In this document: one piece after another, positions 8,007 through 17,237 of the stretch | Layout: every line of letters starts with the position of its first letter | Position numbering within the stretch: the first letter of the stretch is position 1 | Source: Halobaculum gomorrense | GTDB taxonomy: Archaea > Halobacteriota > Halobacteria > Halobacteriales > Haloferacaceae | Length of the DNA: 64,000 bases | Direction of reading: 5' to 3' | NCBI RefSeq assembly: GCF_900129775.1 | Contig: NZ_FQWV01000004.1 | Coordinates: forward strand, 1 to 64,000 | Position numbers and translations under genes: made by a program | The notes under the pieces: model-generated | Seen by the model: only the letters and a program-made list of their open reading frames with translations | The model's database searches: none | Told to the model about the DNA's origin: nothing

Positions 8007-9164
8007 CTATTCGGCTGCCGCCCCGCCGCCGTCGCGTCCGCGGAGGCGGTCGATCCGGTCGCCCAGCGCCACGGTCGCCGACAGCGGGTTCGGGACCCGC
8101 CGCCGCGACGGCTCCATCGCGTGCGCCTCGGCGTAGCGCTCGAACGCGTCGGCGACGGCGTCGGCGCCGACCCGCTCGGCCGCGAGGTCGTCCGCGGCGA
8201 GGACGCCGCGACGGGCGTACCACAGCCCCCCGACGAGCGCGCCGCCGGCGACGGCCACGAGCGGGCCGGTCGCCGCCCCGGGTCCGAACGCGGCGAGCAG
8301 GGACACCGCGGCGGCGACGACTGCACCGATCCGGCGGGCGAGCGCCCGCGAGCGGACGCGGCCCGCCTGCACCGCGAGCAGCGCGGCGCCGGTCTCGTCG
8401 TCGAAGGCGTCGAGGAACGTGCTCGTCACGAACAGCCGTCGGGTCGGCCCGACCCCGCGGACGTACGCGTTCGCGGTCCCCTCGTCGTCGGTGTCGAGCA
8501 CGCGAACGTCGCCGACGAGGTCCGCTCCGAGCCCGGCGCGGTCCCGGAGGCGGTCGACCCGGGCGGCGTCGTCGCCGGTCGGGGCTCGCGTCGACCGGAG
8601 CGCGCCGACCACCCACGGCGACGCGGCGAGCATCACGACCACGAGCGCGACGAGTCCGACCGCGACGGCGACCGCCGAGGCGCCGGCGTCGACTCCGACC
8701 CGAAACGGCGTGAACGCGAGCGCGAACACGGCGCTCACGCCCAGCAGCCACCGCGCCATCCGGGCGACCGCTCGGCCGGTTCCGAGGTCGATGCCGCGTG
8801 CGGCACGGACGCCGGGTATCGTCGGCGCGTACGCGGCGAGCGCGACGGTGCCGGCGGCCCCCATCGTCAGGAACTCCGCGAGGAACACGTCGACCGGCCG
8901 AATTCCGGTCGAGGCCCCGACGAGGACGGCGCGAACGGCCGCGCCCAGATCGAGGATCGAGAGGAGACCGTACGCGAGCACGCCGAGCGGGAGCACGGCG
9001 CCGACGTACAGCAGGCGGTACTTCCGGACCGGGTTCGAGAGCCGGCGGGCGACGGCGCTGCCGCCCGCGCCGACGACCAGCGCGAGCACGCACGACAGCG
9101 CCCAGAACACCAGCGGCGGCGCGAGGTCTGGGATCGGAGTCGGGGCGGACTGGAGGGCGATCAC
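8007..9164 (-). CDS. M48-like membrane protein lacking the zinc motif
   Basis: A 385-residue protein with about five N-terminal hydrophobic segments, a soluble domain, and two further TM segments near residue 280-330. The string [20 protein letters not shown] is typical of the strand and helix that precede HEXXH in M48 peptidases. At the catalytic position it reads [13 protein letters not shown] instead of LxxHExxHxxxR. Both zinc histidines and the glutamate are gone, so proteolysis is unlikely. GTG 9164 is the best start: ATACCCTTT lies about 27 nt upstream and no ATG is nearer. It is divergent from hisG. Confidence 0.7.
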   Translation of the reverse strand: MIALQSAPTPIPDLAPPLVFWALSCVLALVVGAGGSAVARRLSNPVRKYRLLYVGAVLPLGVLAYGLLSILDLGAAVRAVLVGASTGIRPVDVFLAEFLTMGAAGTVALAAYAPTIPGVRAARGIDLGTGRAVARMARWLLGVSAVFALAFTPFRVGVDAGASAVAVAVGLVALVVVMLAASPWVVGALRSTRAPTGDDAARVDRLRDRAGLGADLVGDVRVLDTDDEGTANAYVRGVGPTRRLFVTSTFLDAFDDETGAALLAVQAGRVRSRALARRIGAVVAAAVSLLAAFGPGAATGPLVAVAGGALVGGLWYARRGVLAADDLAAERVGADAVADAFERYAEAHAMEPSRRRVPNPLSATVALGDRIDRLRGRDGGGAAAE

Positions 9165-9276
9165 GTCCGTCGGTGTCGGCGGTTCCACGAAAGGGTATCG
9201 ACCGTCGCGCGCCCCCCCGGTGTCTCGGGCACCGCTCCCCGACGGACTCAAGGACGGCGGTGCCGTCCCCTCGCCT

Positions 9277-10128
9277 ATGCGCATCGCCGTGCCCAACAAG
9301 GGCCGCCTGCACGAGCCCACGATCGAGCTGCTCGAACGCGCCGGCCTCCACATCGAGAACACCGCCGACCGGCAGCTGTACGCCGACACGGTCGACCCGG
9401 ACGTGTCCGTGCTGTTCGCGCGCGCGGCCGACATCCCCGAGTACGTCGCCGACGGCGCCGCGGACGTGGGGATCACCGGGCTCGATCAGGCTCGCGAGTC
9501 GGGGCACGACCTCGTCGACCTGCTCGATCTGGCGTACGGTCGCTGTCGCCTCGTGCTCGCGGCGCCCGAGGACGGCGACATCAACGAACCCGCCGACGTG
9601 GCGGGGCTGACTGTCGCCACCGAGTTCCCCCGGATCACGCGCGAGTACTTCGACCGCGAGGGGATCGACTGCGAGGTCGTCGAGGTGACGGGCGCGACCG
9701 AACTCACCCCGCACGTCGACATGGCCGACGCGATCGTCGACATCACCTCCACCGGGACCACCCTCCAGGTGAACCGCCTCGCGGTCGTCGACGAGGTGCT
9801 CGCGTCGTCGGTCCGGCTGTTCGCCCGTCCGGACGTGGCTGACGACGGGAAGGTCCAGCAGGTCGCCACCGCCTTCGAGTCCGTGATCGCAGCCGAGGAC
9901 AAGCGCTACCTGATGATGAACGCCCCGCGCGACGCGCTCGCGGACGTGAAGGAGGTGCTCCCCGGACTGGGCGGGCCGACGGTGATGGACGTGGCCGACG
10001 GCGACACCGAGCACGTCGCCGTCCACGCCGTCGTTGACGAGCGCGCAGTGTTCAAGGTCATCGACGACCTGAAGCGCGTCGGCGCCAGCGACATCCTCGT
10101 CACCGAGATCGAGCGGCTCGTGGAGTGA
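9277..10128 (+). CDS. hisG: ATP phosphoribosyltransferase HisG (long form)
   Basis: A 283-residue enzyme of the first step of histidine synthesis (ATP + PRPP to phosphoribosyl-ATP). It shows [11 protein letters not shown] at the N-terminus, [12 protein letters not shown], and the PRPP-binding stretch [13 protein letters not shown] (about residues 151-163). The roughly 75-residue C-terminal extension ending in the ILVTEIERL segment is the regulatory domain of HisG-L, so HisZ is not required. hisI, another step of the pathway, lies elsewhere in this window at 33.4 kb, so the his genes are scattered, as in other haloarchaea. Confidence 0.96.
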   Translation: MRIAVPNKGRLHEPTIELLERAGLHIENTADRQLYADTVDPDVSVLFARAADIPEYVADGAADVGITGLDQARESGHDLVDLLDLAYGRCRLVLAAPEDGDINEPADVAGLTVATEFPRITREYFDREGIDCEVVEVTGATELTPHVDMADAIVDITSTGTTLQVNRLAVVDEVLASSVRLFARPDVADDGKVQQVATAFESVIAAEDKRYLMMNAPRDALADVKEVLPGLGGPTVMDVADGDTEHVAVHAVVDERAVFKVIDDLKRVGASDILVTEIERLVE

Positions 10129-10163
10129 GGGGCCGACCGCGGGATTGCGCGCTGTGGACTCGC

Positions 10164-10237
10164 TTCCCTGGTACCCTGGTTCCCTGGTACCCCGGCTCTC
10201 CGGTTCGCCGTTCGCCGCTCGCCGCTCTCCGCTCGCG
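10164..10237. repeat. Tandem 16-bp repeat and heptamer run
   Basis: Two 16-bp direct repeats (10164-10179 and 10180-10195) differ by one base and each contain the palindrome GGTACC. They are followed by about five degenerate 7-bp units of the form G(T/C)TCGCC (about 10203-10237). The block sits between convergent hisG and the CPBP gene. It may serve as a boundary or terminator; no coding potential is seen. Confidence 0.6.
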
Positions 10238-10239
10238 TC

Positions 10240-11238
10240 TCACCGTTCGTTGCTGTCGTCGCCGTTGTCGTCGTCGTTGGTGTCGCCGCCGCCGCGCCAG
10301 CGAAGCTCCGGCACCGCGATCCGCGGGTCGAACGGTCGCGCGGGAAGTCCCTCCCGGACCCGAACCCACGCGACCGTCGCGACCGTGCCGAGAGCGATCG
10401 CGCCCACCCCGAGCAGCCCGGCCTCGGGGCCGAACGACCCGCCGGTCACGAGCGCCGGGCCGGTCGGTTCGAGGTCGACGACGGCGGTGCCGACGCCGAG
10501 GCCGCTGACGGAGAAGCCATACAGCAGCCCCTGCGCGGCGTTCCAGGAGACGTGGACGCCCACCGGAAACGACAGGCGCCCGGTGAGCACGAAGCCGACA
10601 CCGAGGAACGCGCCCGCGAACGTGACGCCGAGCGTCGAGGCGAGCGAGGCGCCGGGGTTGCCAGCGTGGAGCAGGCCGAAGACGCCCGCGGAGACGGCCA
10701 GTGCGCCCCCGACGGCGATGCGCTCGCCCGCGAACCGGAGGCCCTCGGCGACGTTGACCAGCAGGAGGCCGCGCGAGACGAGTTCCTCGTAGACCCCCAC
10801 GACGAGGAACACGAGGAGCACGGCGCCGAAGCCGGCAGCCGTCCCCACGAGGGTGCCGGCGACGCGGAACCAGCCGGCCGCGAGGCCGACCCCAGCGATC
10901 GCGGTCTGGAGGCCGACCCCGAGCGCGAGGCCGGCGACGAGGTCCGCGAGCCAGCCGGTCTCCCTGCGCAGCCCCAGGTCCGCGAGCGCGCGGCGGTCGA
11001 CGTATCGGGCGGCCGCCAGCGTCGCCCCGGCCACCGCGAGCATCGGGAGGACGGTCGATATCGGAGCGGACAGCCCGAGGATGCCCGCGGCGCCGCCGCC
11101 GCCGACGAGCGCGACGGCGATCGCGAGGAGGGCGACGCCGAGCCGGACCGGCGCGCGCGGGCGACGCTCGGCGTCGTTCCAGACGGTCGACCGGACGGCC
11201 GCCCGGCCGGCCCGGGCGGCGTCGAAGACTCGGTTCAT
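10240..11238 (-). CDS. CPBP-family intramembrane metalloprotease
   Basis: A 332-residue polytopic membrane protein. It carries the CPBP/CAAX-protease (ABI) motifs: EELVSRG (EExxxR-type) near residue 149, FGLLHAGNPG, and HVSWNAAQG (HxxxN type) near residue 226. These are the predicted metal ligands and are intact. The C-terminus is a charged tail ending in an Asp/Asn-rich stretch. The start ATG overlaps the TGA of the upstream membrane gene by 4 nt (ATGA), so the two are translationally coupled. The substrate is unknown. Confidence 0.85.
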   Translation of the reverse strand: MNRVFDAARAGRAAVRSTVWNDAERRPRAPVRLGVALLAIAVALVGGGGAAGILGLSAPISTVLPMLAVAGATLAAARYVDRRALADLGLRRETGWLADLVAGLALGVGLQTAIAGVGLAAGWFRVAGTLVGTAAGFGAVLLVFLVVGVYEELVSRGLLLVNVAEGLRFAGERIAVGGALAVSAGVFGLLHAGNPGASLASTLGVTFAGAFLGVGFVLTGRLSFPVGVHVSWNAAQGLLYGFSVSGLGVGTAVVDLEPTGPALVTGGSFGPEAGLLGVGAIALGTVATVAWVRVREGLPARPFDPRIAVPELRWRGGGDTNDDDNGDDSNER

Positions 11239-11588
11239 CCGGGCGCAGTCTGGTAGATCGCGAGCAGGCTGTTGATCCCGTACGCCGCGAGGATCGTGAG
11301 CGCGTAGTGCATCGCGGTGATCATCGCGGTGCCGCGGCGATTCAGCCCGTACGCCAGGTACACCACGGCGTAGTCGACGACGAGCGCGATCGCGATCACC
11401 GCGGCCGGCGGAAGCACGGCCGCCGACAGCCCGACCAGCGCCATCGCGACGCCGGGTGGAACGGCCTGTCGGAGTTCGGCCTCGCCACCGAGCACGAAGT
11501 ACGCCGCCGTGTTCGCGAGCAGCGTCGACAGCACCGCGATGAGGAGGACGCCGCCGAGGATTCCGAGGGGAGACGACTGCAGCAGCAC
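11235..11588 (-). CDS. Small three-to-four-TM membrane protein
   Basis: The 117-residue product is almost entirely hydrophobic, with segments at about 8-30, 44-66, 66-82 and 90-110. I do not recognise a family beyond a haloarchaeal conserved membrane protein. It starts one base after the end of tbp and overlaps the CPBP gene by ATGA, so tbp, this gene and the CPBP gene are probably one transcript. A role in membrane proteolysis with the CPBP protein is a guess from coupling. Confidence 0.65.
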   Translation of the reverse strand: MLLQSSPLGILGGVLLIAVLSTLLANTAAYFVLGGEAELRQAVPPGVAMALVGLSAAVLPPAAVIAIALVVDYAVVYLAYGLNRRGTAMITAMHYALTILAAYGINSLLAIYQTAPG

Positions 11589-11589
11589 G

Positions 11590-12150
11590 CTAGCCGAGCA
11601 GTCCCAGTTCCGAGAGCCGGTCGGAGATCACGCCAACGGCGGCCTCGGCGTCCGACGGCTTCGTCCCGCCGGTGATGACCAGCTTGCCGGAGCCGAACAG
11701 CAGCGCCACCACGTCGGGGTCGTCGATGCGGTAGACGAGCCCGGGGAACTGCTCGGGCTCGTACTCGATGTTCTCCAGGCCGAGCCCGATCGCGATCGCG
11801 TTCAGGTTCAGATCCGCGCCCAGGTCCGCGGAGGTGACGATGTTCTGGACGGTGATCTCGGGGTCCTCGTCGATCGGGATATCCAGGGCCCGCAGCTCGT
11901 CGAACACCATGTGGAGCGCCTCGTGGACGGCATCGGTGCTCTTGGCGCCCGTGCAGACGATCTTGCCGGAACGGAAGATGAGCGCGGCGCTCTTCGGGTC
12001 GGCCGTGCGGTAGACGAGCCCGGGGAACTGCTCGGGATCGTAATCCGCCCCTTCGAGGTCCATGGCGACCGTCTGGAGGTCCAACTCCTGATCGATCCCC
12101 GTCGACGCGACGACGTTCTCGATGTTAATCGACTCCGTGGGGTCAGCCAT
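11590..12150 (-). CDS. tbp: TATA-box-binding protein TBP
   Basis: A 186-residue general transcription factor made of the two direct repeats typical of TBP. Each repeat contains the conserved pair EQFPGLVYR followed by a SGKIVCTGAKS / SGKLVITGGTK stretch. The halves are at about residues 8-95 and 96-186. The acidic N-terminal MADPTESINIENVVA is normal for haloarchaeal TBP. ATG 12150 lies about 26 nt below a TTTATTC element, so the message may be leaderless. It is probably the housekeeping TBP, though haloarchaea often have several. Confidence 0.97.
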   Translation of the reverse strand: MADPTESINIENVVASTGIDQELDLQTVAMDLEGADYDPEQFPGLVYRTADPKSAALIFRSGKIVCTGAKSTDAVHEALHMVFDELRALDIPIDEDPEITVQNIVTSADLGADLNLNAIAIGLGLENIEYEPEQFPGLVYRIDDPDVVALLFGSGKLVITGGTKPSDAEAAVGVISDRLSELGLLG

Positions 12151-12167
12151 TCTCACGTGATCCGACT

Positions 12168-12183
12168 GTTTAAACGAATAAAG
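12168..12183 (-). promoter_or_regulatory. tbp promoter
   Basis: On the minus strand CTTTATTC followed by the palindrome GTTTAAAC lies 18-33 nt upstream of the tbp ATG. TTTATTC has the correct distance for a leaderless start; GTTTAAAC could be a second TATA or an operator. TBP binding to its own promoter is plausible but unproven. Confidence 0.5.
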
Positions 12184-12318
12184 TAGTACCGCCCCGCCCG
12201 ATGCGGATTCACGCCGTGGGTTGCCGCCGGCTCCGGGCGGTGCTCGGGCTGCGCTCGGGCGGCGACGCCGCGCGGACGAACCCGTGCGTTCAAGCGCCGC
12301 GCCCCCGCAGTCTCCCGC

Positions 12319-13299
12319 GTGTACGGCTTGGAGTTCGTCGGCGATGAAGACCGGTTCGCGGCGCTGGAGGCGGGCGTCGCCGCCGCCGGGGTCGAGCGGG
12401 TCGCCCCGGGACTGGCCGTCGCCGACGCGGTCGACCCCGACCGACTGGCCGGGCTGGCGTACACCAGGCGCGCGCTCGACCTGCTCGGGCGGACAGACGC
12501 CGACCCGCGAAGCGCCCGCGCAATCGTCGAGGCGGCGAGCATCGAGCGGGAGGGGACGGTCGCCGTCCGCGCGCGCGTCCTCCGCGACAGCGCCGCCGTC
12601 TCGACGAGCGAGGTCGAGCGCGAGTGCGGGAGCGCGCTCGTCGCGCGCGGCTTCGCGGTTGACCTGGACGACCCCGACCACACCCTCCGCGTGCTGTTCG
12701 CCGACGGCGCCTGCCTCGTCGGTTGGGTCGTCGCCGAGTCGGTCCGCGACTTCTCGGCGCGCCGCCCGACCGATCGCCCTTTCTTCCAGCCGGGGAGCAT
12801 GGCGCCGATGGACGCCCGCGCGTACGCCAACCTCGCGGGGGCCGGTCCGGGCGCCCGCGTCCTCGACCCGATGTGCGGGACCGGCGGCGTGCTCATCGAG
12901 GCCGGCCTCGTCGGTAGCGACGTGGTCGGCAACGACGCGCAAGCGAAGATGGCCCACGGCGCCCGCGAGAACCTCGCGCACTACCTCGGCGGCTCGGGCG
13001 TTGACCGCGTGGTGATCCGCGGCGACGCCACCGACCTCGCGCTCCGAACTGACGCGGTCGACGGGGTGGTGTTCGACGCGCCCTACGGCCGGCAGTCGAA
13101 GATCGCGCGCCACAGCCTCGACGACCTCGTGGGCGACGCGCTCGCGGAGGCCGCACGGGTCGCCCCGCGAGGGGTGCTCGTCGCGGATCGGTCGTGGCAC
13201 GAGGCGGCCGTCGACGCCGGCTGGCGCGTCACCGACTCCTTCGAGCGACGGGTCCACCGGAGCCTCGTGCGACACGTGCACGTGCTGGAACGGGCGTAG
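12319..13299 (+). CDS. trmG10: tRNA (guanine10-N2)-methyltransferase, Trm-G10 type
   Basis: A 326-residue protein with an N-terminal THUMP-like region (about 1-140) and a Rossmann methyltransferase domain. It has FFQPGSMAPMDAR, the SAM-binding LDPMCGTGGVLIEAG (about residues 181-195) and the catalytic motif DAPYGRQ. Related enzymes usually have DPPYG; here the first proline is alanine, though the essential D and PY remain. It would form m2G/m2,2G at tRNA position 10. Start is GTG 12319. It is divergent from tbp and convergent with the ftsY operon. Confidence 0.9.
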   Translation: MYGLEFVGDEDRFAALEAGVAAAGVERVAPGLAVADAVDPDRLAGLAYTRRALDLLGRTDADPRSARAIVEAASIEREGTVAVRARVLRDSAAVSTSEVERECGSALVARGFAVDLDDPDHTLRVLFADGACLVGWVVAESVRDFSARRPTDRPFFQPGSMAPMDARAYANLAGAGPGARVLDPMCGTGGVLIEAGLVGSDVVGNDAQAKMAHGARENLAHYLGGSGVDRVVIRGDATDLALRTDAVDGVVFDAPYGRQSKIARHSLDDLVGDALAEAARVAPRGVLVADRSWHEAAVDAGWRVTDSFERRVHRSLVRHVHVLERA

Positions 13300-13389
13300 C
13301 GCGAGCGGCTCCCGCCGGTGACGACATCTCCCGGCGACCATGGCGGCTGCTGTCTCGCGAACCGAGACCGGCTGAAAAACGAAGCCCAG

Positions 13390-14523
13390 CTACGTCTCGC
13401 CGAGCAGCTCGTCGACCAGTTCCTCGGGGTCGAACCGTCGGAGGTCGTCGTACCCCTGCCCGACGCCGAGAAAGAGGATCGGCTTGCCCGTCACGTACGC
13501 GATGGAGATCGCGGCGCCGCCCGAGGAGTCGGCGTCGGCCTTCGTGAGGACGGAGCCGTCGATCGCGGCCGCGTCGTCGAACTCCTGGGCGCGCTTGACC
13601 GCGTCCTGCCCGGCGACCGCCTCATCGACGAAAAGGGTGAGGTCAGGGTCGACGACGCGGTCGATCTTCTCCAGTTGGGCCATCAGGTCGTTGCTCGTGT
13701 GGAGGCGACCGGCGGTGTCGCCAAGGACCACGTCGACGTCGTTGGCCTCGGCGTACTCGACGCCGTCGTAGATGACGGCGGCGGGGTCGCCGCCCTGCTC
13801 GTGGGCGATGAGCTTCCGGTCGAGCGCCTCTGCGTGCTCGCGGATCTGCTCGTTTGCTCCGGCGCGGTAGGTGTCGCCGTTCGCGAGCACCGACGAGTAG
13901 CCGCGCTCACCGAGCCACTCGGAGAGCTTCGCGATGCTCGTGGTCTTCCCGACGCCGTTGACGCCGGTGAACACGACGGTGACGGGCTTGTCCGCCTCGG
14001 CGATCCGCTGCTCGAGGTCGAACTGCCCGACGCTGATCACGTCCAGCAGCGCGTCGTGGAGCGCCTCCGTGACGAGCTGGTCTGTCGTCTGCACCTGCGC
14101 GCGCGTCTCGCCGAGCATCTTCTCGCGGACGGTTTCGAGGATGCGGTCGGCGACGCTCATCTCCACGTCGCTGGACAACAGCGCGAGTTCCAGGTCCTGA
14201 AGGGGCTCTTCGAGGTCTTCTTCCTCGATGATGACCTTCCCGGTCGCGAACGCCGCCGCGCGCTTGAGCCGGCCCGGTCCCGAGGAGTCGTCGGCCGCCG
14301 GCTTCCCGTCGGGTTCGGCCGCCGCCGACTCTTCGGCCGCCGGCGCGCCCGTCTGCTCGGATTCGCCGGTCTCGGGAGTCGCCTCGGCGTCGGCTTCCTC
14401 GGCCTTCTTTTCGACCTCCCCGGCGGCGTCGTCGGACGCGGTAGCGTCCGACTGACCAGTCGAGGTGTCCTCGACGACGTCCTCTCTGAACGAGGAGAGC
14501 TTGTCCTTCAGGCCGTCGAACAT
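13390..14523 (-). CDS. ftsY: SRP receptor FtsY
   Basis: A 377-residue GTPase. It has an acidic, low-complexity A domain (residues about 15-90), then the NG domain with FTGVNGVGKTTSIAKL (G1), NGDTYRAGANEQ, GDTAGRLHT and TKADADSSGG. It docks the SRP54-ribosome complex at the membrane. G3 reads LGDTAGR where VDTAGR is usual, and the family lysine in the G1 TTTxxKL region is kept. It is the last gene of the L39e-L31e-aIF6-L18a-prefoldin alpha-FtsY operon, a widely conserved archaeal order. Confidence 0.96.
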   Translation of the reverse strand: MFDGLKDKLSSFREDVVEDTSTGQSDATASDDAAGEVEKKAEEADAEATPETGESEQTGAPAAEESAAAEPDGKPAADDSSGPGRLKRAAAFATGKVIIEEEDLEEPLQDLELALLSSDVEMSVADRILETVREKMLGETRAQVQTTDQLVTEALHDALLDVISVGQFDLEQRIAEADKPVTVVFTGVNGVGKTTSIAKLSEWLGERGYSSVLANGDTYRAGANEQIREHAEALDRKLIAHEQGGDPAAVIYDGVEYAEANDVDVVLGDTAGRLHTSNDLMAQLEKIDRVVDPDLTLFVDEAVAGQDAVKRAQEFDDAAAIDGSVLTKADADSSGGAAISIAYVTGKPILFLGVGQGYDDLRRFDPEELVDELLGET

Positions 14524-14526
14524 CCC

Positions 14527-15012
14527 TTACTCGTCCCCGTCGCCGCCCTCGTCGGACATCTGCTGCATCTGCTGCATCTGCTGTTGCTGCATCTGCTGTT
14601 GCATCTGCTGGGCCTGCTGTTCGAGCTGCTGACTCTCGGCCTCGAGGTCTGCCTTCTCCTCGCTGACGGTGTCGATCTGCTCGTCGAGGGTCTCCTTGCG
14701 GCGCTCCAGCGCCTCGACGGCGTCGCCTTCCTCCAGCTCGGCGGCGTAGTCGCCGCCGAGGCTTACGACGATCTCGTCGAGGTCCTGCACCTCGGCGCGG
14801 ACGTACGCGCCCCCGCCCAGCGGCACCTGCACCGTCGAGCCGGTCTCGATCTGGCCGATGGCCTCGATCGCCTCGTCGACGTCGCTCTGCTCCTGTCGGA
14901 GGTCGTCGATCTCGTCTTCGAGCTCCTCGATCTCCGCTTCGATCGCCTGGATCTCTTGGGAGATCTGCTGCATCTGCTGCTGACCCGGACCGCCGCCACC
15001 ACCGAGACTCAT
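14527..15012 (-). CDS. pfdA: Prefoldin alpha subunit
   Basis: A 161-residue coiled-coil chaperone subunit. Two long helices (about 12-58 and 95-150) flank the beta-hairpin region around VQVPLGGGAYVRAEV and IVVSLGGDYAAEL, the pattern of prefoldin alpha. The C-terminal helix is an unusually Gln/Met-rich run of QQMQ repeats before an acidic tail. Prefoldin captures unfolded proteins for the thermosome. The ATG overlaps the L18a stop (ATGA), showing translational coupling. Confidence 0.93.
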   Translation of the reverse strand: MSLGGGGGPGQQQMQQISQEIQAIEAEIEELEDEIDDLRQEQSDVDEAIEAIGQIETGSTVQVPLGGGAYVRAEVQDLDEIVVSLGGDYAAELEEGDAVEALERRKETLDEQIDTVSEEKADLEAESQQLEQQAQQMQQQMQQQQMQQMQQMSDEGGDGDE

Positions 15013-15185
15013 TCGGCGACCACCTCGCCGATCTCGATCTGGGTGCGGTTCAGGTTGTGCTCGGCGCCGAACTTCGAGAGGACGTGCTCGCGCGCGACGT
15101 TCTCGTTGACCGCGTCGATCGAACGGGTGAACGCCTGCATCCCGTCTCGGGTCTTGAACTGACCGCTAACAGTGAACTGGCTCAT
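15009..15185 (-). CDS. rpl18a: Ribosomal protein L18a (LX)
   Basis: A 58-residue protein read directly from the sequence: it starts MSQFTVSGQFKTRDGMQAF, continues through VNENVAREHVLSKFGAEH and ends IEIGEVVAE. This is the short archaeal L20a/LX (L18ae) protein of the large subunit. Its stop overlaps the prefoldin alpha start by 4 nt, and it lies 130 bp after the aIF6 stop in the conserved operon order. Small size makes it easy to miss. Confidence 0.93.
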   Translation of the reverse strand: MSQFTVSGQFKTRDGMQAFTRSIDAVNENVAREHVLSKFGAEHNLNRTQIEIGEVVAE

Positions 15186-15315
15186 GTGCCCGAAAAACCG
15201 CTCGGGAGCGGGAAGTACCTTCCGACTCGGGGACCGAGCCGGGCCGACGCCCGCGGCGGCGACCGTCGGAACGGTTCGTCGTCCGGAGCCTCGCTTCTTC
15301 GAGGGGCGGCTCGCC

Positions 15316-15981
15316 CTACTCGATGAACCCGAGCGTGTCGTCGATCCGACCCAGCTCGGGGCCGGTCGTGTCTCCGCCGACGGCGTACCCGTCGTCGTTG
15401 GCGAGCAGCCCCGAGCCGACCAGCGGCGCGCCGTAGTTGACGGTACCGAGATCGGCGTACGCGTCGAGGTGCTCCTCCAGCGCCTCCAACTCCGGCTCCT
15501 CGCTGTGCGGGTGACAGAGGACGCCGGTGTTGTTGGCGACCGCGGCGGTGCCGACGGTGTTGACGCCGCCGAGCGACCCCCGCTTCACCGGCACGTCGAG
15601 CACGTCCCCGACGACGGCGACCGCCTCGTCGGACAGCTCCGGGTGGACGTACGCGCCGTAGTCGTTCGCGAGGACGACGTTGCCCGCGGCGTTGAGCTTC
15701 CCGGGGAGGCGCTCGACGGGGTCGTCGGTCGCCTCGCGGATCGCGTCGATCTCGCGGTCGGTCGCCTGTCGGGAGACGAGCGTCCCGTTCTCGTTGCCCG
15801 CGGTGAGCGCGCCGACCGTGCCGGAGCCGCCGACGGTCGTGCGGAGCACGTCGACGCCGAACTCAGCTTCGAGTTGGTCGGCGAGGTCGTCTTCCACGTC
15901 GGGCCGCACCACGAGGCAGTCGCTGGCAGCGTGCGCGTAGACTCCGACGTACGACGACCCGGCGAACGAAACGCGAAGCAC
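15316..15981 (-). CDS. tif6: Translation initiation factor aIF6
   Basis: A 221-residue anti-association factor that binds the 50S subunit. The fold is five pseudo-repeats, visible as recurring GxSxVG / NxxG segments: [68 protein letters not shown]. Length fits archaeal aIF6. It starts at GTG 15981, three bases after the L31e stop. The conserved gene neighbourhood with L31e, L39e and L18a supports the call. Confidence 0.96.
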   Translation of the reverse strand: MLRVSFAGSSYVGVYAHAASDCLVVRPDVEDDLADQLEAEFGVDVLRTTVGGSGTVGALTAGNENGTLVSRQATDREIDAIREATDDPVERLPGKLNAAGNVVLANDYGAYVHPELSDEAVAVVGDVLDVPVKRGSLGGVNTVGTAAVANNTGVLCHPHSEEPELEALEEHLDAYADLGTVNYGAPLVGSGLLANDDGYAVGGDTTGPELGRIDDTLGFIE

Positions 15982-15984
15982 GCC

Positions 15985-16260
15985 TCAGGCCGGCTCCGCC
16001 TCGACGACGATGTCGCCGTCCTCGTCGAAGCGGGCCGCGCGCAGGCGCACCGTGCTCGGCGGCTTCTGACGCCCGCGCGCCCAGACGGTCTCGTTGACCG
16101 CGGGGTCGAGACGGACGTCGCCCTCGTCGACCGAGAAGTGCTTCGCCAGGTGCGCGCGGATGAGCGACATCGCCTTGTCGCCGCGCTCCTGAGATGGCGC
16201 CTGCTTCGCCTCGCGGAGCGGGACCGTGACGACGCGCTCCTCGAAGTCGTTGGCGCTCAT
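15985..16260 (-). CDS. rpl31e: Ribosomal protein L31e
   Basis: A 91-residue large-subunit protein near the peptide exit tunnel. It shows the family core ERVVTVPLREAKQAPSQERG and AMSLIRAHLAKHFSVDEGDV, then ETVWARGRQKPPSTVRLRA. The C-terminus is acidic. The start codon abuts the TAA of L39e directly, and the gene runs into aIF6 with 3 bp between, so this is one operon. Confidence 0.96.
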   Translation of the reverse strand: MSANDFEERVVTVPLREAKQAPSQERGDKAMSLIRAHLAKHFSVDEGDVRLDPAVNETVWARGRQKPPSTVRLRAARFDEDGDIVVEAEPA

Positions 16261-16413
16261 TTACTCGTCGGTGTCCGAGCGCCGCCAGTGGCGTCGCTTC
16301 GGGTTGCGGGTCACTTCCATATCGGTCTTCATCATCACCCACGCCGGAACGCGGCTGTTCTGCCGCTCCAGCTTGGCAAGGCGCTTCTTTTTCGCCTTGG
16401 ATTTCTTGGTCAT
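16261..16413 (-). CDS. rpl39e: Ribosomal protein L39e
   Basis: A 50-residue, very basic protein beginning [19 protein letters not shown] and containing [14 protein letters not shown] and [13 protein letters not shown]. It is the small L39e of the exit tunnel. It is the first gene of the leftward operon with L31e, aIF6, L18a, prefoldin alpha and FtsY. The upstream GTTTTCCC (in the inverted AGGG-AAAA-CCCT) may contain the promoter. Confidence 0.95.
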   Translation of the reverse strand: MTKKSKAKKKRLAKLERQNSRVPAWVMMKTDMEVTRNPKRRHWRRSDTDE

Positions 16414-16570
16414 GGTATCCGGCAGATTCTCCGTCAGTAGGGAAAACCCTGTCCATCCGGGAGCGCTTCGCCGGTGACGCCGGGGGACGGCTCCGCGACG
16501 CGACGCCCGTCGTGGCGCCCGACGCGACGACCGATGCGCCACCGGTCGCGACGGCCGAAACGGCGACCGA

Positions 16571-17059
16571 TCACAGTCCCGCGAGCGACCCGACTCCGGC
16601 ACCGATGGCCGCCGCGAGCGCCCCGCCGAGGGCGACACGGACGGCCGCCTCCAGCACGTCGCGGCCGACGAGCCGGACCCGAAGCGACGCGATGATGGCC
16701 AGTTCGACGGCGACGACGCCGACGGCGAGGAGGTAGCCGACGCCGAGGTTCGAGAGCACGACGAGCGCCGGGAGCGCCCCCGCGAGGAACGCCCCGCCGC
16801 CGGCGAAGGCGGCGCGGCGCAGCGGCTCGTCGGCCGCCGAGAGCGCGCCGTCGTCGTCGCGTGCGGCCGCCAGCCCGGCGTGGAGCGCCACTCCGACGGC
16901 GGCGGCCAGACCGACGAGCCCCGCGGTCCAGCCGTCGACAGCGACCGCGGCGGCGAACAGCGGCGCCGGCACCACGACGGCCCCGGCGGTGAGCCCCGCC
17001 AGCGCCGGCTCGCTCACCCGGTACCGAAGCGTCGTCCGCGTCTGGCCCCGTCCGCGCAT
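16571..17059 (-). CDS. Four-TM membrane protein, VIT1/CCC1-like
   Basis: A 162-residue protein with about four hydrophobic segments after a basic N-terminus [14 protein letters not shown]. The second half ([22 protein letters not shown], and [18 protein letters not shown] near the end) resembles the C-terminal membrane part of VIT1/CCC1 iron/manganese transporters. The N-terminal half is less clear and the protein is short for the family. Iron or manganese transport is therefore a weak inference. It is monocistronic and upstream of the divergent gate-domain gene. Confidence 0.5.
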   Translation of the reverse strand: MRGRGQTRTTLRYRVSEPALAGLTAGAVVVPAPLFAAAVAVDGWTAGLVGLAAAVGVALHAGLAAARDDDGALSAADEPLRRAAFAGGGAFLAGALPALVVLSNLGVGYLLAVGVVAVELAIIASLRVRLVGRDVLEAAVRVALGGALAAAIGAGVGSLAGL

Positions 17060-17237
17060 TCGCTCGGGCTACCCCGTCAGGTGTCATAAAGGCGACGCCG
17101 GTTCCGCCGGCGCAGGACCGCGATTCTGCGGCTCGCCGACCCGTCTCGTTGCCCGTCCCCGACCCGGTCGCCGTCGTGTCCACGTTCGCGGTCGCCGCGG
17201 CGAAACCGGCTTGTGGGTTCGTCCCCGCCTTCCGGTA

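Noticed and set aside
14527-14640. CAG/CTG-like triplet run as a mobile or repeat element
   Set aside because: It encodes the Gln/Met-rich C-terminal helix of prefoldin alpha and is part of the gene.
5580-16413. Long high-GC antisense frames (Arg/Pro/Ser-rich) opposite srp54, ftsY, aIF6 and many other genes
   Set aside because: They are frame shadows of GC-rich genes: no acidic haloarchaeal composition, no known motifs, and they overlap strongly supported genes fully.
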